From assembly GCF_023554255.2 (NCBI RefSeq), contig NZ_JAMJWD020000002.1, positions 613,435-677,434 of the forward strand: a stretch of 64,000 nucleotides of DNA, read 5' to 3'. The stretch comes from Phyllobacterium sp. 21LDTY02-6 (GTDB lineage: Bacteria > Pseudomonadota > Alphaproteobacteria > Rhizobiales > Rhizobiaceae). The notes beneath the pieces were generated by a model. That model ran no database searches and had not been told where the DNA came from. It saw only the letters and a program-made list of their open reading frames with translations. Every line of letters starts with the position of its first letter. The first letter of the stretch is position 1. Shown here one piece after another: positions 30,652 to 40,348 of the stretch. Both the position numbers and the translations under genes were made by a program.

Positions 30652-31431
30652 ATGGTTGAACTCGCACTTCCGAAAAACTCAAAAATGCGGCCAGGCAAGA
30701 CCTGGGACCGTCCGGCAGGCGCAAACAATCTGCGCGAATACCGCATCTATCGCTGGTCTCCCGATGACGGGGAGAATCCGCGTATCGACACCTATTATGT
30801 CGATCTCGACGATTGCGGACCGATGGTTCTCGACGGTCTGCTATGGATCAAGAACAAGATCGATCCGACGCTGACGCTGCGCCGGTCGTGCCGCGAAGGC
30901 ATTTGCGGCTCCTGCGCGATGAATATCGACGGGACGAATACGCTTGCCTGCACGAAAGGCATGGATGAGATCAAGGGCGCGGTGAAAATCTATCCGCTTC
31001 CCCACCTGCCGGTGGTGAAGGACCTGGTGCCGGACCTGTCAACTTTCTATGCCCAGCATCGTTCGATCGAACCGTGGCTCAAGACCGTTTCGCCCGAGCC
31101 CGCCAAGGAATGGCTGCAGAGCCATGAGGACAGGGCCAAGCTCGACGGTCTCTATGAATGTATTCTTTGTGCCTGCTGCTCGACTTCCTGCCCAAGCTAT
31201 TGGTGGAATGGCGAGCGTTATCTCGGCCCGGCCGTTCTCTTGCAGGCCTATCGCTGGCTCATCGACTCGCGTGACGAAGCCACGGGCGAGCGCCTCGACA
31301 ATCTCGAGGATCCGTTCCGGCTTTACCGCTGCCACACGATCATGAATTGCGCGCAGACCTGCCCGAAGGGCCTGAACCCTGCGAAGGCTATTGCCGAGAT
31401 CAAGAAGATGATGGTGGAGCGCCGGGTCTGA
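30652..31431 (+). CDS. sdhB: Succinate dehydrogenase iron-sulfur subunit
   Basis: SdhB carries electrons from SdhA to quinone through three iron-sulfur clusters. The 259 residues have the 2Fe-2S ligands in [13 protein letters not shown] plus a later Cys, the 4Fe-4S group [11 protein letters not shown] and the 3Fe-4S group [14 protein letters not shown]. It starts 18 bases after sdhA and is followed by a strong hairpin at 31455. Confidence 0.98.
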   Translation: MVELALPKNSKMRPGKTWDRPAGANNLREYRIYRWSPDDGENPRIDTYYVDLDDCGPMVLDGLLWIKNKIDPTLTLRRSCREGICGSCAMNIDGTNTLACTKGMDEIKGAVKIYPLPHLPVVKDLVPDLSTFYAQHRSIEPWLKTVSPEPAKEWLQSHEDRAKLDGLYECILCACCSTSCPSYWWNGERYLGPAVLLQAYRWLIDSRDEATGERLDNLEDPFRLYRCHTIMNCAQTCPKGLNPAKAIAEIKKMMVERRV

Positions 31432-31454
31432 CCCCGCCGCCTGCCGTCGCGGAC

Positions 31455-31479
31455 TTCACCCAGGCGCTGCCTGGGTGAA
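31455..31479. terminator. Hairpin terminator between sdhB and osmC
   Basis: TTCACCCAGGC (31455-31465) and GCCTGGGTGAA (31469-31479) form a perfect 11-bp stem with a 3-base loop. It lies between convergent genes and probably ends both transcripts, though T-runs are short. Confidence 0.65.
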
Positions 31480-31512
31480 TGAATTTCTGCGCAGGGTTGT
31501 GCGAAAGCCCCG

Positions 31513-31950
31513 CTAGGCGAGGCGGGCGTCGAGCGTTACCTCGATGGCGCCCAATGCCTTTGACAGCGGGCAGCTTGCCTTTGCCTGATTTGCCAGTTTC
31601 GTGAAGGTCTCGCTGTCGATGCCGGGTACGGTGCCGACCAGCGTCAGGGCGCTCCTGGTGATCTCGAATCCGCCGCCAGCGGCTGGATTGACGGAAACGA
31701 CGGCCTTCGCGTCGAGATTTTCGGCCGGCGTGCCGTTTTCTGCGAGAAAGTGCGAGAGCTGCATGGCGAAGCAGCCGGCATGGGCGGCAGCCAGCAATTC
31801 CTCGGGATTGGTGCCGGAGGTGCCGCTTTCATCCTCGAACCGCGCCTTGAAATTGTAGGGCAGACCTTTCAGAGCGCCGCTCTGCGTGTCCAGCGTGCCC
31901 TTGCCGTCCTTGAGCGCGCCTTTCCAGATTGCCGTTGCCTGTCTATCCAT
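31513..31950 (-). CDS. OsmC family peroxiredoxin
   Basis: The 145-residue protein is an OsmC-type thiol peroxidase that reduces organic hydroperoxides. The two catalytic cysteines are Cys60 in AAHAGCFAMQLSHFL and Cys127 in KASCPLSKAL. The length and the GTNPEELLAAAHAGCF block fit the OsmC subgroup rather than Ohr. It stands alone, convergent with sdhB, and has its own upstream region of some 360 bases. Confidence 0.93.
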   Translation of the reverse strand: MDRQATAIWKGALKDGKGTLDTQSGALKGLPYNFKARFEDESGTSGTNPEELLAAAHAGCFAMQLSHFLAENGTPAENLDAKAVVSVNPAAGGGFEITRSALTLVGTVPGIDSETFTKLANQAKASCPLSKALGAIEVTLDARLA

Positions 31951-32313
31951 GGGTCCGTCTCCTTCCGTGTGGGATTGTTCGGCGGACGATAGATCGTCCT
32001 GACGAAAAATGTGTGACTGCCGGAGTATCCGCCGTCATTTCAGAGATTAGCATTTTTAATGCGAGATTGTTCAAATGCATATTCTTGTCGCATTGCTTGG
32101 CTCGCGAGCAGATTGACAATGCGCCGACGGTTATCGATAAAACCGCACCATTCCTGCGGCGACGGCTAAACGATATGGAAAAGTCCGATCTGATCGATAT
32201 GATAGGCGAAGCTGCAGCCGCAGTTACAGTTTCGCCCGACTCCAATCAGCGACTGAAGAGGTTCAAGCAAAGGCTCGGCCTCGACGTCACCTGACCAGAA
32301 CAGGAAAATCCCC
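31951..32313. other. Divergent intergenic region between osmC and the aldo/keto reductase
   Basis: This 363-base gap is AT-richer than its surroundings. It contains AATGCGA and TCGCATT near 32058-32095 as an inverted repeat with a wide spacer. A 39-codon frame at 32175-32294 is the only possible gene. I saw no clear promoter pair. Confidence 0.4.
32175..32294 (+). CDS. Possible 39-residue small protein
   Basis: The frame encodes MEKSDLIDMIGEAAAAVTVS followed by an Arg/Lys-rich end with RLKRFKQRLGL. It could form two short helices. It ends 19 bases before the aldo/keto reductase start. There is no good ribosome site before ATG 32175, and I do not recognise the sequence, so this may be a chance frame. 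Confidence 0.25.
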   Translation: MEKSDLIDMIGEAAAAVTVSPDSNQRLKRFKQRLGLDVT

Positions 32314-33354
32314 TTGAAACAGAGAAAATTGGGCCGCACCGGCCTTGAGGTTACGGAAATTTGCCTGGGCACCATGACATGGGGTGTGCAGAACACCGAA
32401 GCCGACGCGCATGAGCAGATCGATTACGCGCTGGATGCCGGCATCAACTTCATGGATACGGCCGAGGTCTATGCGATTCCGTCCAGCCCCGACACCTATG
32501 GCAAGACGGAGACCTATATCGGCAGCTGGTTCAAGAAGACCGGCAAGCGCGACAAGTTCATTCTCGCCTCGAAGATCTCCGGCGGCGGCACGAACTGGAT
32601 CAGGGAGGGAAGGCGGCCGGACCGGCAATCGGTGCGCGAAGCCGTCGAAGGCAGCCTGAAGCGGCTGCAGACGGATTATATCGACCTGTATCAGGTCCAT
32701 TATGCCTCGCGCGGCCACTATCATTTCGGCACCGCATGGAAATACGCGCCGGAAAATCAGGATACGGCCGATGTGCTGGACAATATCGCCGATACGCTGC
32801 AAGGCCTGGACGACATGGTCCGGGAGGGCAAGATTCGCCATGTCGGCCTCTCGAACGAGACCGCATGGGGTATCGGCCAGTGGCTGAATCTGGCCGAGCA
32901 GGGCGGCCTGCCACGGGTTGCATCGGTGCAGAACGAATACAGCCTCATCCAGAGGGTGTTCGATCTCGACCTGGCGGAGCTCAGCCATCACGAGGACGTG
33001 GGGTTGCTGGCCTATTCATCGCTGGCATCCGGTGTGCTGACGGGGAAATATCTCGGTGGCCAGGTCCCTCCTGGCACCCGCGCCACGGTACAGCCCGGCG
33101 GGTTGTGGCGTAACAATGATTATTCGGCGCCGGCCGTGCAGGCCTATATCGATCTGGCGGCCAGGCATGGCCTCGATATCGCCCAGATGGCGATCGCCTT
33201 TGCCCTGTCGCGTCCGTTCATGACCGCTGTCATCATCGGCGCGACGACGATGGAACAGTTGAAGACCGACATCGCGGCGGCCGATCTGACCCTGTCGGAC
33301 CAGGTGATATCGGAGATCAATGCGATCTACCGCGCCTATCCCCGTCCGCTCTGA
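32314..33354 (+). CDS. NADP(H)-dependent aldo/keto reductase, Tas-like
   Basis: The 346-residue TIM-barrel oxidoreductase resembles E. coli Tas: GTMTWGVQNTEADAHEQIDY near residues 20-39, DTAEVYAIP with the catalytic Asp and Tyr, and IGATTMEQLKTDI near the end. The start is a TTG at 32314 with AGGA about 12 bases upstream; MKQRKLGRTGLEV is a typical N-terminus and no ATG would preserve it. The physiological substrate is unknown. It converges with the hydroxylase gene downstream, with only 6 bases between stops. Confidence 0.92.
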   Translation: MKQRKLGRTGLEVTEICLGTMTWGVQNTEADAHEQIDYALDAGINFMDTAEVYAIPSSPDTYGKTETYIGSWFKKTGKRDKFILASKISGGGTNWIREGRRPDRQSVREAVEGSLKRLQTDYIDLYQVHYASRGHYHFGTAWKYAPENQDTADVLDNIADTLQGLDDMVREGKIRHVGLSNETAWGIGQWLNLAEQGGLPRVASVQNEYSLIQRVFDLDLAELSHHEDVGLLAYSSLASGVLTGKYLGGQVPPGTRATVQPGGLWRNNDYSAPAVQAYIDLAARHGLDIAQMAIAFALSRPFMTAVIIGATTMEQLKTDIAAADLTLSDQVISEINAIYRAYPRPL

Positions 33355-33360
33355 AGGCGC

Positions 33361-34602
33361 TCAGATAGGCTTGCCCTGAAGCAGCCTGGGCGCGCCGGCC
33401 GAAAGGCCGGCGGCCTGGCGTATGAAGAAGCTCTTGATGCGCGGCATGCGCTCGACCAGCCCGAGCCCGAAGTCGCGCAGGGCGCGCACCGGCGTGTGGT
33501 CGTTCGAAAACAGCCGGTTCAGGACGTCCGTGGTGACGCCCATCTGCACCGTGTCGAAGCGCCGCCAGCTTTGATATCCTTCCAGCACCGCCATCGAACC
33601 GATGTCCAGGCCGAGACGGTCTGCTTCCACGATCGTCTCGGCAAGCGCCGCCGCATCCTTGAAGCCAAGATTGAGACCCTGTCCGGCGATGGGATGAATG
33701 CCATGGGCGGCATCTCCGGCGAGGGCAAAGCGCGGCTTGACGAAATCGCGCGCCAGAGTCAGTGCCAGTGGGAACGCCTTGCGGCCGCCGACCACGCGCA
33801 ATTCGCCAAGCTTCAGGCCAAAGCGCTGCTCGAGTTCCGACTCGAAGAGAAACTCGTCCTCCTCGACAAGGCGTCGCGCGTCCTCGGTGCGCTCGGTCCA
33901 TACCAGCGAAGAGCGATTTCCCTTGAGGGGAAGGATCGCGAAAGGCCCCGCCGGGAGGAAATGCTCCTCGGCCCGGCCATTGTGCGGGCGCTCATGGGAT
34001 ACGGTGCATACGATGCCGGACTGGCCATATTCCCAGTTGACGGTCTTTATGCCGGCCATGTCGCGCAGCCGCGACCGCACGCCATCGGCCGCGACCAGCA
34101 GGCGGGCCGACAGCGTCGCGCCGTCGCCGTAACGCACGGTGAGCGCTTCCGCCGTTTCCTCGAAACCATGGACCGGCACGCCCTCGATCAGGCGCACGCC
34201 CAGAACCTCGGCGCGTTTCCGCAGGGCTTCGTTCAGCACGCGGTTCTCGACCATGTGCGCGAAGGGTTCTCCGGCATCGATCTCGCCGTCAAAGGTCAGG
34301 AACACCGGCCGCACGGGATCGGAGGTGCGCGAATCGGTAATGATCATTTCGGTGATCGGCTGCGCCTCGGGCAGGATCTCATCCCAGCATCCGAGTTGCT
34401 GCAGCATGCGCGAAGCGGCAGCGGCGATTGCCGAAGCCCGGGTCTCGTTGCGCCAGACGCCGCTTGGAGCAGCGTCGATTACCGTGACGGCGAGGTGCGG
34501 CGCCGATGATTTCAGGGCGACGGCCGTGGCCATGCCGACATAGCCGGCACCCGCGATGACAACGTCCAAAATCTGCGGCTCTGTTGCGTTTTTCTTGACC
34601 AT
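33361..34602 (-). CDS. UbiH/UbiF/Coq6-family FAD-dependent hydroxylase (ubiquinone biosynthesis)
   Basis: The 413-residue flavoprotein monooxygenase has the FAD-binding VVIAGAGYVGMATAVALK at the N-terminus, the mid DG segment AADGVRSRLRDMAG and the second FAD motif GDAAHGIHPIAGQGLNLG. These match the ubiquinone-ring hydroxylases; rhizobia often have one or two broad ones (UbiL/UbiM-like), so I give no symbol. ATG 34602 has GGAG 6 bases upstream; a longer frame would overlap the tesB upstream region. It is divergent from tesB. Confidence 0.9.
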   Translation of the reverse strand: MVKKNATEPQILDVVIAGAGYVGMATAVALKSSAPHLAVTVIDAAPSGVWRNETRASAIAAAASRMLQQLGCWDEILPEAQPITEMIITDSRTSDPVRPVFLTFDGEIDAGEPFAHMVENRVLNEALRKRAEVLGVRLIEGVPVHGFEETAEALTVRYGDGATLSARLLVAADGVRSRLRDMAGIKTVNWEYGQSGIVCTVSHERPHNGRAEEHFLPAGPFAILPLKGNRSSLVWTERTEDARRLVEEDEFLFESELEQRFGLKLGELRVVGGRKAFPLALTLARDFVKPRFALAGDAAHGIHPIAGQGLNLGFKDAAALAETIVEADRLGLDIGSMAVLEGYQSWRRFDTVQMGVTTDVLNRLFSNDHTPVRALRDFGLGLVERMPRIKSFFIRQAAGLSAGAPRLLQGKPI

Positions 34603-34694
34603 TATCGTCTCCGGGTCTGGCTTCCATATGGCGCTTGACTTGTGCGGCTGTTCCTGTTGCAAGCGTTGGAACGCCGCAGAGGAGACGCGCCATC

Positions 34695-35564
34695 ATGTCC
34701 GACGCCATGAAAGAGCTTTTGTCCATACTCGACCTTGAAACGCTTGAACACAACCTGTTTCGAGGTCGCAGCCCGCAGGTCGGCTGGCAAAGGGTCTTCG
34801 GCGGACAAGTGATCGGGCAGGCGCTGGTCGCGGCGCAGCGGACGGTCGACCCGGCGCGCCATGTCCATTCCCTGCATGGCTATTTCATGCGCGCCGGCGA
34901 CCCGAAGGTGCCGATCATCTACGAAGTCGACAGGATCCGGGATGGTTCGAGTTTCACCACCCGCCGCGTGGTGGCGATCCAGCACGGCCATGCCATCTTT
35001 TCGCTCGAAGCCTCGTTCCAGGTCGATGAAGACGGGCTGGAGCACCAGAAGCCGAAGCCGCTCAATGTGCCGGGTCCTGAAAGCCTGATAAGCGACAAGG
35101 ACCTGAAGCAGCAATATCTGGAAAACGCGCCGAAGATCATCCGGCAATATTGGGAGCAGGACAGGCCGATCGAGATCAAGCCGCTGTCGTTGACCCATTA
35201 CATATCGCGCGAGAAGCTTCCGCCGGAGCAGAATGTCTGGATTCGAGCGACGGGACCGGTGCCCGAGGACCGGGCGATCCAGGCGGCCGTGCTGGCCTAT
35301 CTGTCCGACATGACATTGCTCGATACCTCGCTTTATGCCCATGGCAGGACCATATTCGACCGCGACCTGCAGGTCGCCAGCCTCGATCATGCAATGTGGT
35401 TCCATCGCCCGTTCCGGTTCGATGACTGGATGCTCTATACGGCCGACAGCCCGAGCACTTCCGGCGCACGAGGCTTCAACCGCGGCGCCCTTTATGGCCG
35501 CGACGGCACCCTGATCGCCTCCACGGCACAGGAAGGCCTAATTCGTGTGCATCGGCAAGGTTAA
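34695..35564 (+). CDS. tesB: Acyl-CoA thioesterase II
   Basis: TesB hydrolyses medium- and long-chain acyl-CoAs. The 289 residues contain the double hot-dog fold with RVFGGQVIGQALVAAQRTV near residue 35, the catalytic-type DMTLLDTSLYAHG and SLDHAMWFHRPFRFDDWML blocks and the C-terminal GAR.FNRGALY segment. ATG 34695 lies after GGAGACG; an upstream TTG at 34635 is less likely. No fatty-acid genes are adjacent. Confidence 0.95.
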   Translation: MSDAMKELLSILDLETLEHNLFRGRSPQVGWQRVFGGQVIGQALVAAQRTVDPARHVHSLHGYFMRAGDPKVPIIYEVDRIRDGSSFTTRRVVAIQHGHAIFSLEASFQVDEDGLEHQKPKPLNVPGPESLISDKDLKQQYLENAPKIIRQYWEQDRPIEIKPLSLTHYISREKLPPEQNVWIRATGPVPEDRAIQAAVLAYLSDMTLLDTSLYAHGRTIFDRDLQVASLDHAMWFHRPFRFDDWMLYTADSPSTSGARGFNRGALYGRDGTLIASTAQEGLIRVHRQG

Positions 35565-35607
35565 ATCTTAAACCACGACCATAACTCGCCCATTTTTTAG
35601 GCAGTGT

Positions 35608-35622
35608 GCACTGGCTCTGTGC
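35608..35622. promoter_or_regulatory. Putative NtrC-binding site upstream of glnK
   Basis: GCAC-N7-GTGC (35608-35611 and 35619-35622) is the spacing of enteric and rhizobial NtrC sites. It is centred about 70-80 bases upstream of the -24 element, a normal enhancer distance. Confidence 0.6.
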
Positions 35623-35686
35623 GCGAGGTCATCTCTCGCAAAAAATCACTCTTTTGTTTCAATCTGTTAGCCGGGTCATTCGAATC

Positions 35687-35702
35687 TGGCACAAAACTTG
35701 AA
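35687..35702 (+). promoter_or_regulatory. Putative sigma-54 promoter of glnK-amtB
   Basis: TGGCAC (35687-35692), five bases, then TTGAA (35698-35702) match TGGCAC-N5-TTGCW except for A in place of C in the -12 element. The GG to GA spacing is the required 10 bases. Transcription would start near 35714, about 100 bases before glnK. Confidence 0.65.
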
Positions 35703-35812
35703 TCATCCCTGATAGTCACCGATGGCGCGAGCCGAGGCGATGTTTCCAAGCGGTCGGCTGCAGTCCGGTAATTCCACCGGGCGATCACCGCGAAAAGCGC
35801 AGGGGTAGATAG

Positions 35813-36151
35813 ATGAAAATTGTGATGGCCATCATCAAGCCGTTCAAGCTGGATGAAGTGCGCGAAGCACTCACCGCTGTCGGCATCCAGGGCCTGACCG
35901 TGACCGAAGTGAAGGGTTACGGCCGGCAAAAGGGACATACCGAAATATATCGCGGGGCGGAATACGCAGTCAGCTTCCTGCCGAAGCTGAAGGTGGAAGT
36001 CGCGGTCGCATCGGACCTCGTCGACACCGCCATCGAGGCCATCACCACAGCTGCCAAGACCGGCCAGATCGGCGATGGCAAGATTTTCGTTCTCAGCATC
36101 GAGCAAGCCGTCCGTATCCGCACGGGCGAGACCGATACCGAAGCGCTGTAA
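35813..36151 (+). CDS. glnK: P-II nitrogen regulatory protein GlnK
   Basis: GlnK senses 2-oxoglutarate and ATP/ADP and controls AmtB and other targets. The 112-residue protein has the uridylylation site Tyr51 in the T-loop (TEIYRGAEYAVSFLPK), the B-loop around TGQIGDGKIF and the C-terminal IRTGETDTEAL. It is cotranscribed with amtB 27 bases downstream, which is why GlnK rather than GlnB is preferred. A sigma-54 promoter and NtrC site lie upstream, so it should be induced by nitrogen limitation. Confidence 0.97.
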   Translation: MKIVMAIIKPFKLDEVREALTAVGIQGLTVTEVKGYGRQKGHTEIYRGAEYAVSFLPKLKVEVAVASDLVDTAIEAITTAAKTGQIGDGKIFVLSIEQAVRIRTGETDTEAL

Positions 36152-36178
36152 GACATTTTGGGGTTCAAGGAGAGCATA

Positions 36179-37555
36179 ATGAAAATTCCCACCAGTTTGA
36201 CATCTGCGGCGCGCAGCACCCTCCTGGGGTCGCTGGCCGTCGCCGCGTTCGGCTCGCTTGCGGCCATTGCCCAGGAGGCGGCGCCGGCTGCTCCGGATGC
36301 TGCCGCTGCCGTGGCCGCCACGGCCAACAAGGGCGATACCGCCTGGATGTTGGTCGCGACCATCCTCGTCCTGTTCATGATCCTTCCCGGCCTCGCTCTG
36401 TTCTATGGCGGCCTGGTGCGGGCGAAGAACGTTCTCTCCGTGCTCATGCAGTGCACGGGCATCAGCGCCCTGGTCATGGTGATCTGGGTCCTCTGGGGCT
36501 ATTCCTTCGCCTTCGGTGGCGGCACCGGAGCCTTCTGGGGCGGGCTCGGCAAAGTGTTCCTGTCGGGCGTGACGCCGGATTCGACGGCCGCTACGTTCTC
36601 GGATGGCGTTGTCATCCCGGAACTGGTCTTCATCTGCTTCCAGATGACCTTTGCCTGCATCACGCCGGCGCTCATCGTCGGCGCCTTCGCGGAGCGTATC
36701 AAATTCTCCGCGGTGATGCTGTTCGTCGCCCTTTGGGTTTCGCTCGTCTATTTCCCGATCGCCCACATGGTCTGGGATGCAAATGGTCTCATCTTCAACT
36801 GGGGCGCGCTTGATTTCGCCGGCGGCACCGTCGTTCACATCAATGCGGGCGTGGCCGGCCTCGTCGGCGCACTCGTCATCGGCAAGCGTGCCGGTCTCGG
36901 CCGTGACATGATGGCGCCGCATTCCATGCCGCTCACCATGATCGGCGCCTCGATCCTCTGGGTCGGCTGGTTCGGCTTCAATGCGGGCTCGGCTCTCGAG
37001 GCCAACGGCACTGCCGCCCTTGCCATGATCAACACGTTCACGGCCACGGCCGGTGCGATCCTCGCCTGGGTGATCATCGAAGCGCTGGCGCGCAAGACGG
37101 CATCCATGCTCGGCGCGGCGTCCGGCGTCGTTGCCGGCCTCGTTGCCGTCACGCCTGCTGCCGGTACTGTGGGTCCGATCGGCGCCATCGTGCTCGGCGC
37201 CATCGCAAGCGCGATCTGCTACTATATGGTGGCGGTGGTAAAGCCGAAGCTCGGCTATGATGACAGTCTCGACGTCTTCGGCGTGCACGGCATTGGCGGC
37301 ATCATCGGTGCCATCGGCACCGGCATCTTCACCAGCGCGGCCCTCGGCGGCACCGGCTTTGCCGATGGCGTGACCATGGGCGGCCAGGTCTGGGTGCAGG
37401 CCAAGAGCGTTGGCGTGACCATCCTGTGGAGCGGTATCGGCTCGTTCATCCTCTACAAGGTGGTTGACGTGTTGGTGGGCCTGCGTCCAAGCGCCGAAAG
37501 CGAATCCATCGGCCTCGACCTCACATCACATGGCGAAGCCGCGTATCACAGCTGA
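36179..37555 (+). CDS. amtB: Ammonium transporter AmtB
   Basis: AmtB is a trimeric ammonium channel gated by GlnK. From ATG 36179, with AAGGAG upstream, it has 458 residues: a signal peptide and Ala/Pro-rich segment (1-55), then eleven membrane spans. The twin pore histidines are in VVHINAGVAGL and DVFGVHGIGG, and LALFYGGLVRAKNVLS is the family start of the first span. A strong terminator follows. It shares the glnK promoter. Confidence 0.97.
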   Translation: MKIPTSLTSAARSTLLGSLAVAAFGSLAAIAQEAAPAAPDAAAAVAATANKGDTAWMLVATILVLFMILPGLALFYGGLVRAKNVLSVLMQCTGISALVMVIWVLWGYSFAFGGGTGAFWGGLGKVFLSGVTPDSTAATFSDGVVIPELVFICFQMTFACITPALIVGAFAERIKFSAVMLFVALWVSLVYFPIAHMVWDANGLIFNWGALDFAGGTVVHINAGVAGLVGALVIGKRAGLGRDMMAPHSMPLTMIGASILWVGWFGFNAGSALEANGTAALAMINTFTATAGAILAWVIIEALARKTASMLGAASGVVAGLVAVTPAAGTVGPIGAIVLGAIASAICYYMVAVVKPKLGYDDSLDVFGVHGIGGIIGAIGTGIFTSAALGGTGFADGVTMGGQVWVQAKSVGVTILWSGIGSFILYKVVDVLVGLRPSAESESIGLDLTSHGEAAYHS

Positions 37556-37575
37556 TCCTGGCGATCATTCTGCAG

Positions 37576-37602
37576 AAAGGGCCCGCTCGTCGGGCCCTTT
37601 TT
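37576..37602 (+). terminator. Rho-independent terminator after amtB
   Basis: AAAGGGCCCG (37576-37585) and CGGGCCCTTT (37591-37600) form a 10-bp stem with a 5-base loop, and the stem runs into TTTTT. It starts 20 bases after the amtB stop. Confidence 0.93.
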
Positions 37603-37642
37603 GTTGTCCGGCCGCTCGAAGTCCGCGGCTTCCGTTCCATGG

Positions 37643-37658
37643 TTAATGCCCCCTTAAC
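37643..37658. promoter_or_regulatory. Putative CtrA-binding box upstream of ftsK
   Basis: TTAA-N7-TTAAC at 37643-37658 is the full CtrA consensus, and 37654-37661 also reads TTAACCAT. A GANTC methylation site follows at 37677-37681. ftsK begins at 37735, so both sit where a cell-cycle-controlled promoter would be. Confidence 0.6.
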
Positions 37659-37734
37659 CATCGCGCCGTAACGTTAGAATCAAACATTGCGGCTCGTCTT
37701 GCCGCGTCGATGCTTTCAGGTGGGACCGGATTTC

Positions 37735-40347
37735 ATGCGTCAGGGATATTCAGCCTCTTATGCCATCAATGACGAACGTGGTGGGTTCTCGCACCTGTTC
37801 CGCAGGCAGATCAATATTCTCGTTGGCATTGCCATCCTGTGCTTCGTCGCTTTCGCCATCGGCAGCCTGGCGACCTGGAACGTGCTCGATCCCAGCTTCA
37901 GCCATGCCACGTCCAATCCCACACGCAATGCGCTGGGCTATCCCGGTGCAGTCTTTGCCGATCTCGGCATGCAGTTCTTCGGCCTGTCGACGGTCGCCGC
38001 GCTGGTGCCCGCCGTCATCTGGGGGCTGCTGTTCCTGACCGGCCGCGGCGTCGACCGTATGCCGCGCCGTGCCGTCGCCTGGTTCTTCGCCTCGCTTCTG
38101 GCGGCTGCCATGGCGGGTTGCTTCACCATTCCTCAAAGCTGGCCCATGCCCATCGGCCTGGGCGGCGTGCTCGGTGATATCGTCTTGAAGATCCCGGCCC
38201 TGTTCACGGGATCGTTCCCGCGCGGCGGGCTTGCCATGATTCTCGTCGCGGTGCTGGCAGTGCCGGCGTTGTGGGTCTTCGGCTTTGCCAGCGGCCTGAC
38301 CTATCGCGGCAGCGAGCCGGTCATTGCCAAGAAAACCAGCAAGCAGGTCGTTCCCGACGATGATTTCGACGAGGACGACGAGGATGAGGAAAGCGAAGGC
38401 GGCGGTTTTCTTGCCATTGGCGCGCTCGCCCACTGGTTCTACAGCATCCGCGCATTTTTCCGCCGCATCTTCGGCCGCAGCGCCAGCCTTTATGCCGCCG
38501 CCCGCCCGGCGATGCGCGCCGACGAGGTCTTCGCCGAGGCACCGGTTCGAGGTCGCGGCGCGGCCGAACGGCGCGAGCCGGGCTTCTATGATGACACGGC
38601 GCGCGATGCTGCGCCGCCGATCGACATCGGCAATGATGATTTCGACGATGAACGCTTCGATCCGGTGGCCTTCAGCGACGATGGGGAAATGGATGACTGG
38701 GGTGCGCAGCAACCGCCTCTCCGTCCTGCGCCCAAATTCGCCGGCACTGCTCGCATCGCCACGCCTGCGCCCGCGCCGAAGACCGGCGTGCGCATACAGC
38801 GCGAGGCGCAGACATCGCTGATCAAGCCGGAAGGTTTCGAAATGCCCTCGCTGCATTTCCTCAGCGAGCCGAAGAATGTGGTGCGCAATCCAAGCCTTTC
38901 GAAGGAGGCGCTGGAGCAGAACGCCCGGCTTCTCGAAGGCGTGCTCGAGGATTTCGGCGTGCGCGGCGAGATCATTCACGTGCGGCCTGGCCCCGTCGTG
39001 ACCCTTTACGAGCTTGAGCCGGCGCCTGGAATCAAGTCGTCGCGCGTCATCACGCTGGCCGACGATATTGCGCGTTCCATGAGCGCCATCGCCGCGCGTG
39101 TCGCCGTCGTGCCTGGACGCAATGCCATCGGCATCGAACTGCCGAACCAGACGCGCGAGATGGTCTATCTGCGCGAGCTGCTCGCCAGCCGCGACTTCGA
39201 GCAGACGAAGACGAAGCTGGCGCTGGCGCTGGGCAAGACGATCAATGGCGAGTCCGTGATCGCCGATCTTGCCAAGATGCCCCACCTTCTCGTGGCCGGC
39301 ACGACCGGTTCCGGCAAGTCCGTCGCCATCAACACCATGATCCTGTCGCTGCTCTACCGGATGACGCCGGAACAGTGCCGATTGATCATGATCGATCCGA
39401 AGATGCTCGAACTGTCTATTTATGACGGCATCCCCCATTTGCTCACGCCGGTGGTGACGGACCCGAAGAAGGCGGTCGTCGCGCTGAAATGGACCGTCAA
39501 GGAGATGGAGGACCGCTACCGCAAGATGTCCAAGGTCGGCGTGCGCAACATTGATGGTTTCAACCAGAGGGTGGAGCAGGCGCAGAAGAAGGGCGAGCGA
39601 ATCGCACGCACGGTGCAGACCGGTTTTGATCGTGCCACGGGCGAGGCGGTCTACGAGACGGAGGAGCTCGATCTGAAGCCCATGCCCTATATCGTCGTGA
39701 TCATCGACGAGATGGCCGACCTCATGATGGTGGCGGGCAAGGACATCGAAGGTGCCGTCCAGCGCCTGGCCCAGATGGCTCGTGCCGCGGGCATTCATGT
39801 CATCATGGCGACGCAGCGTCCTTCGGTCGATGTCATCACCGGTACGATCAAGGCCAATTTCCCGACGCGTATCTCGTTCCAGGTCACGTCGAAGATCGAC
39901 TCGCGCACCATTCTCGGCGAGCAGGGCGGCGAGCAGTTGCTCGGCATGGGCGATATGCTCTACATGGCCGGTGGCGGCCGTATCCAGCGCGTGCACGGTC
40001 CCTTCGTCGGCGATGACGAGGTTGAAAAGATCGTCCAGCATCTGAAGCTGCAGGGCGTGCCGGAATATCTCGACGCCATCACCGAGGAAGACGAGGACGA
40101 GGATGGCGGCAACGGGCCCGCCGGCACCTCCAATCTGGAGGATTCGGACGACCCCTACGACCAGGCCGTCGCAGTGGTCCTGAGGGACAAGAAGGCCTCG
40201 ACGAGCTATATACAGCGCCGTCTGGGGATCGGTTACAATCGGGCCGCGTCGATCATCGAGCGCATGGAGGAGGAGGGCCTTGTAGGTCCCGCCAACCATG
40301 CCGGCAAACGGGAGATTCTCGTGCCGACACAGGATGACGACTATTGA
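37735..40347 (+). CDS. ftsK: DNA translocase FtsK
   Basis: FtsK pumps DNA at the division septum and activates XerCD recombination. From ATG 37735 it has 870 residues. Four membrane spans fill about residues 22-190, an acidic Asp/Glu-rich linker follows (about 200-380), and the RecA-like motor has Walker A GTTGSGKS at 522-529 and Walker [15 protein letters not shown]. The C-terminal gamma winged helix ([15 protein letters not shown], then a helix with MEEEGLVG) recognises KOPS. Its start is preceded by a CtrA-type box. xerC in the window is a functional partner of the system. Confidence 0.97.
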   Translation: MRQGYSASYAINDERGGFSHLFRRQINILVGIAILCFVAFAIGSLATWNVLDPSFSHATSNPTRNALGYPGAVFADLGMQFFGLSTVAALVPAVIWGLLFLTGRGVDRMPRRAVAWFFASLLAAAMAGCFTIPQSWPMPIGLGGVLGDIVLKIPALFTGSFPRGGLAMILVAVLAVPALWVFGFASGLTYRGSEPVIAKKTSKQVVPDDDFDEDDEDEESEGGGFLAIGALAHWFYSIRAFFRRIFGRSASLYAAARPAMRADEVFAEAPVRGRGAAERREPGFYDDTARDAAPPIDIGNDDFDDERFDPVAFSDDGEMDDWGAQQPPLRPAPKFAGTARIATPAPAPKTGVRIQREAQTSLIKPEGFEMPSLHFLSEPKNVVRNPSLSKEALEQNARLLEGVLEDFGVRGEIIHVRPGPVVTLYELEPAPGIKSSRVITLADDIARSMSAIAARVAVVPGRNAIGIELPNQTREMVYLRELLASRDFEQTKTKLALALGKTINGESVIADLAKMPHLLVAGTTGSGKSVAINTMILSLLYRMTPEQCRLIMIDPKMLELSIYDGIPHLLTPVVTDPKKAVVALKWTVKEMEDRYRKMSKVGVRNIDGFNQRVEQAQKKGERIARTVQTGFDRATGEAVYETEELDLKPMPYIVVIIDEMADLMMVAGKDIEGAVQRLAQMARAAGIHVIMATQRPSVDVITGTIKANFPTRISFQVTSKIDSRTILGEQGGEQLLGMGDMLYMAGGGRIQRVHGPFVGDDEVEKIVQHLKLQGVPEYLDAITEEDEDEDGGNGPAGTSNLEDSDDPYDQAVAVVLRDKKASTSYIQRRLGIGYNRAASIIERMEEEGLVGPANHAGKREILVPTQDDDY

Positions 40348-40348
40348 C

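Noticed and set aside
35597-37288. 563-codon minus-strand frame opposite glnK and amtB
   Set aside because: It covers the sigma-54 promoter region and two conserved genes, and is full of His/Arg/Gly-rich shadow sequence.
37750-40299. 849-codon minus-strand frame opposite ftsK
   Set aside because: Shadow of ftsK; it would need to share almost the whole length with a conserved essential gene.
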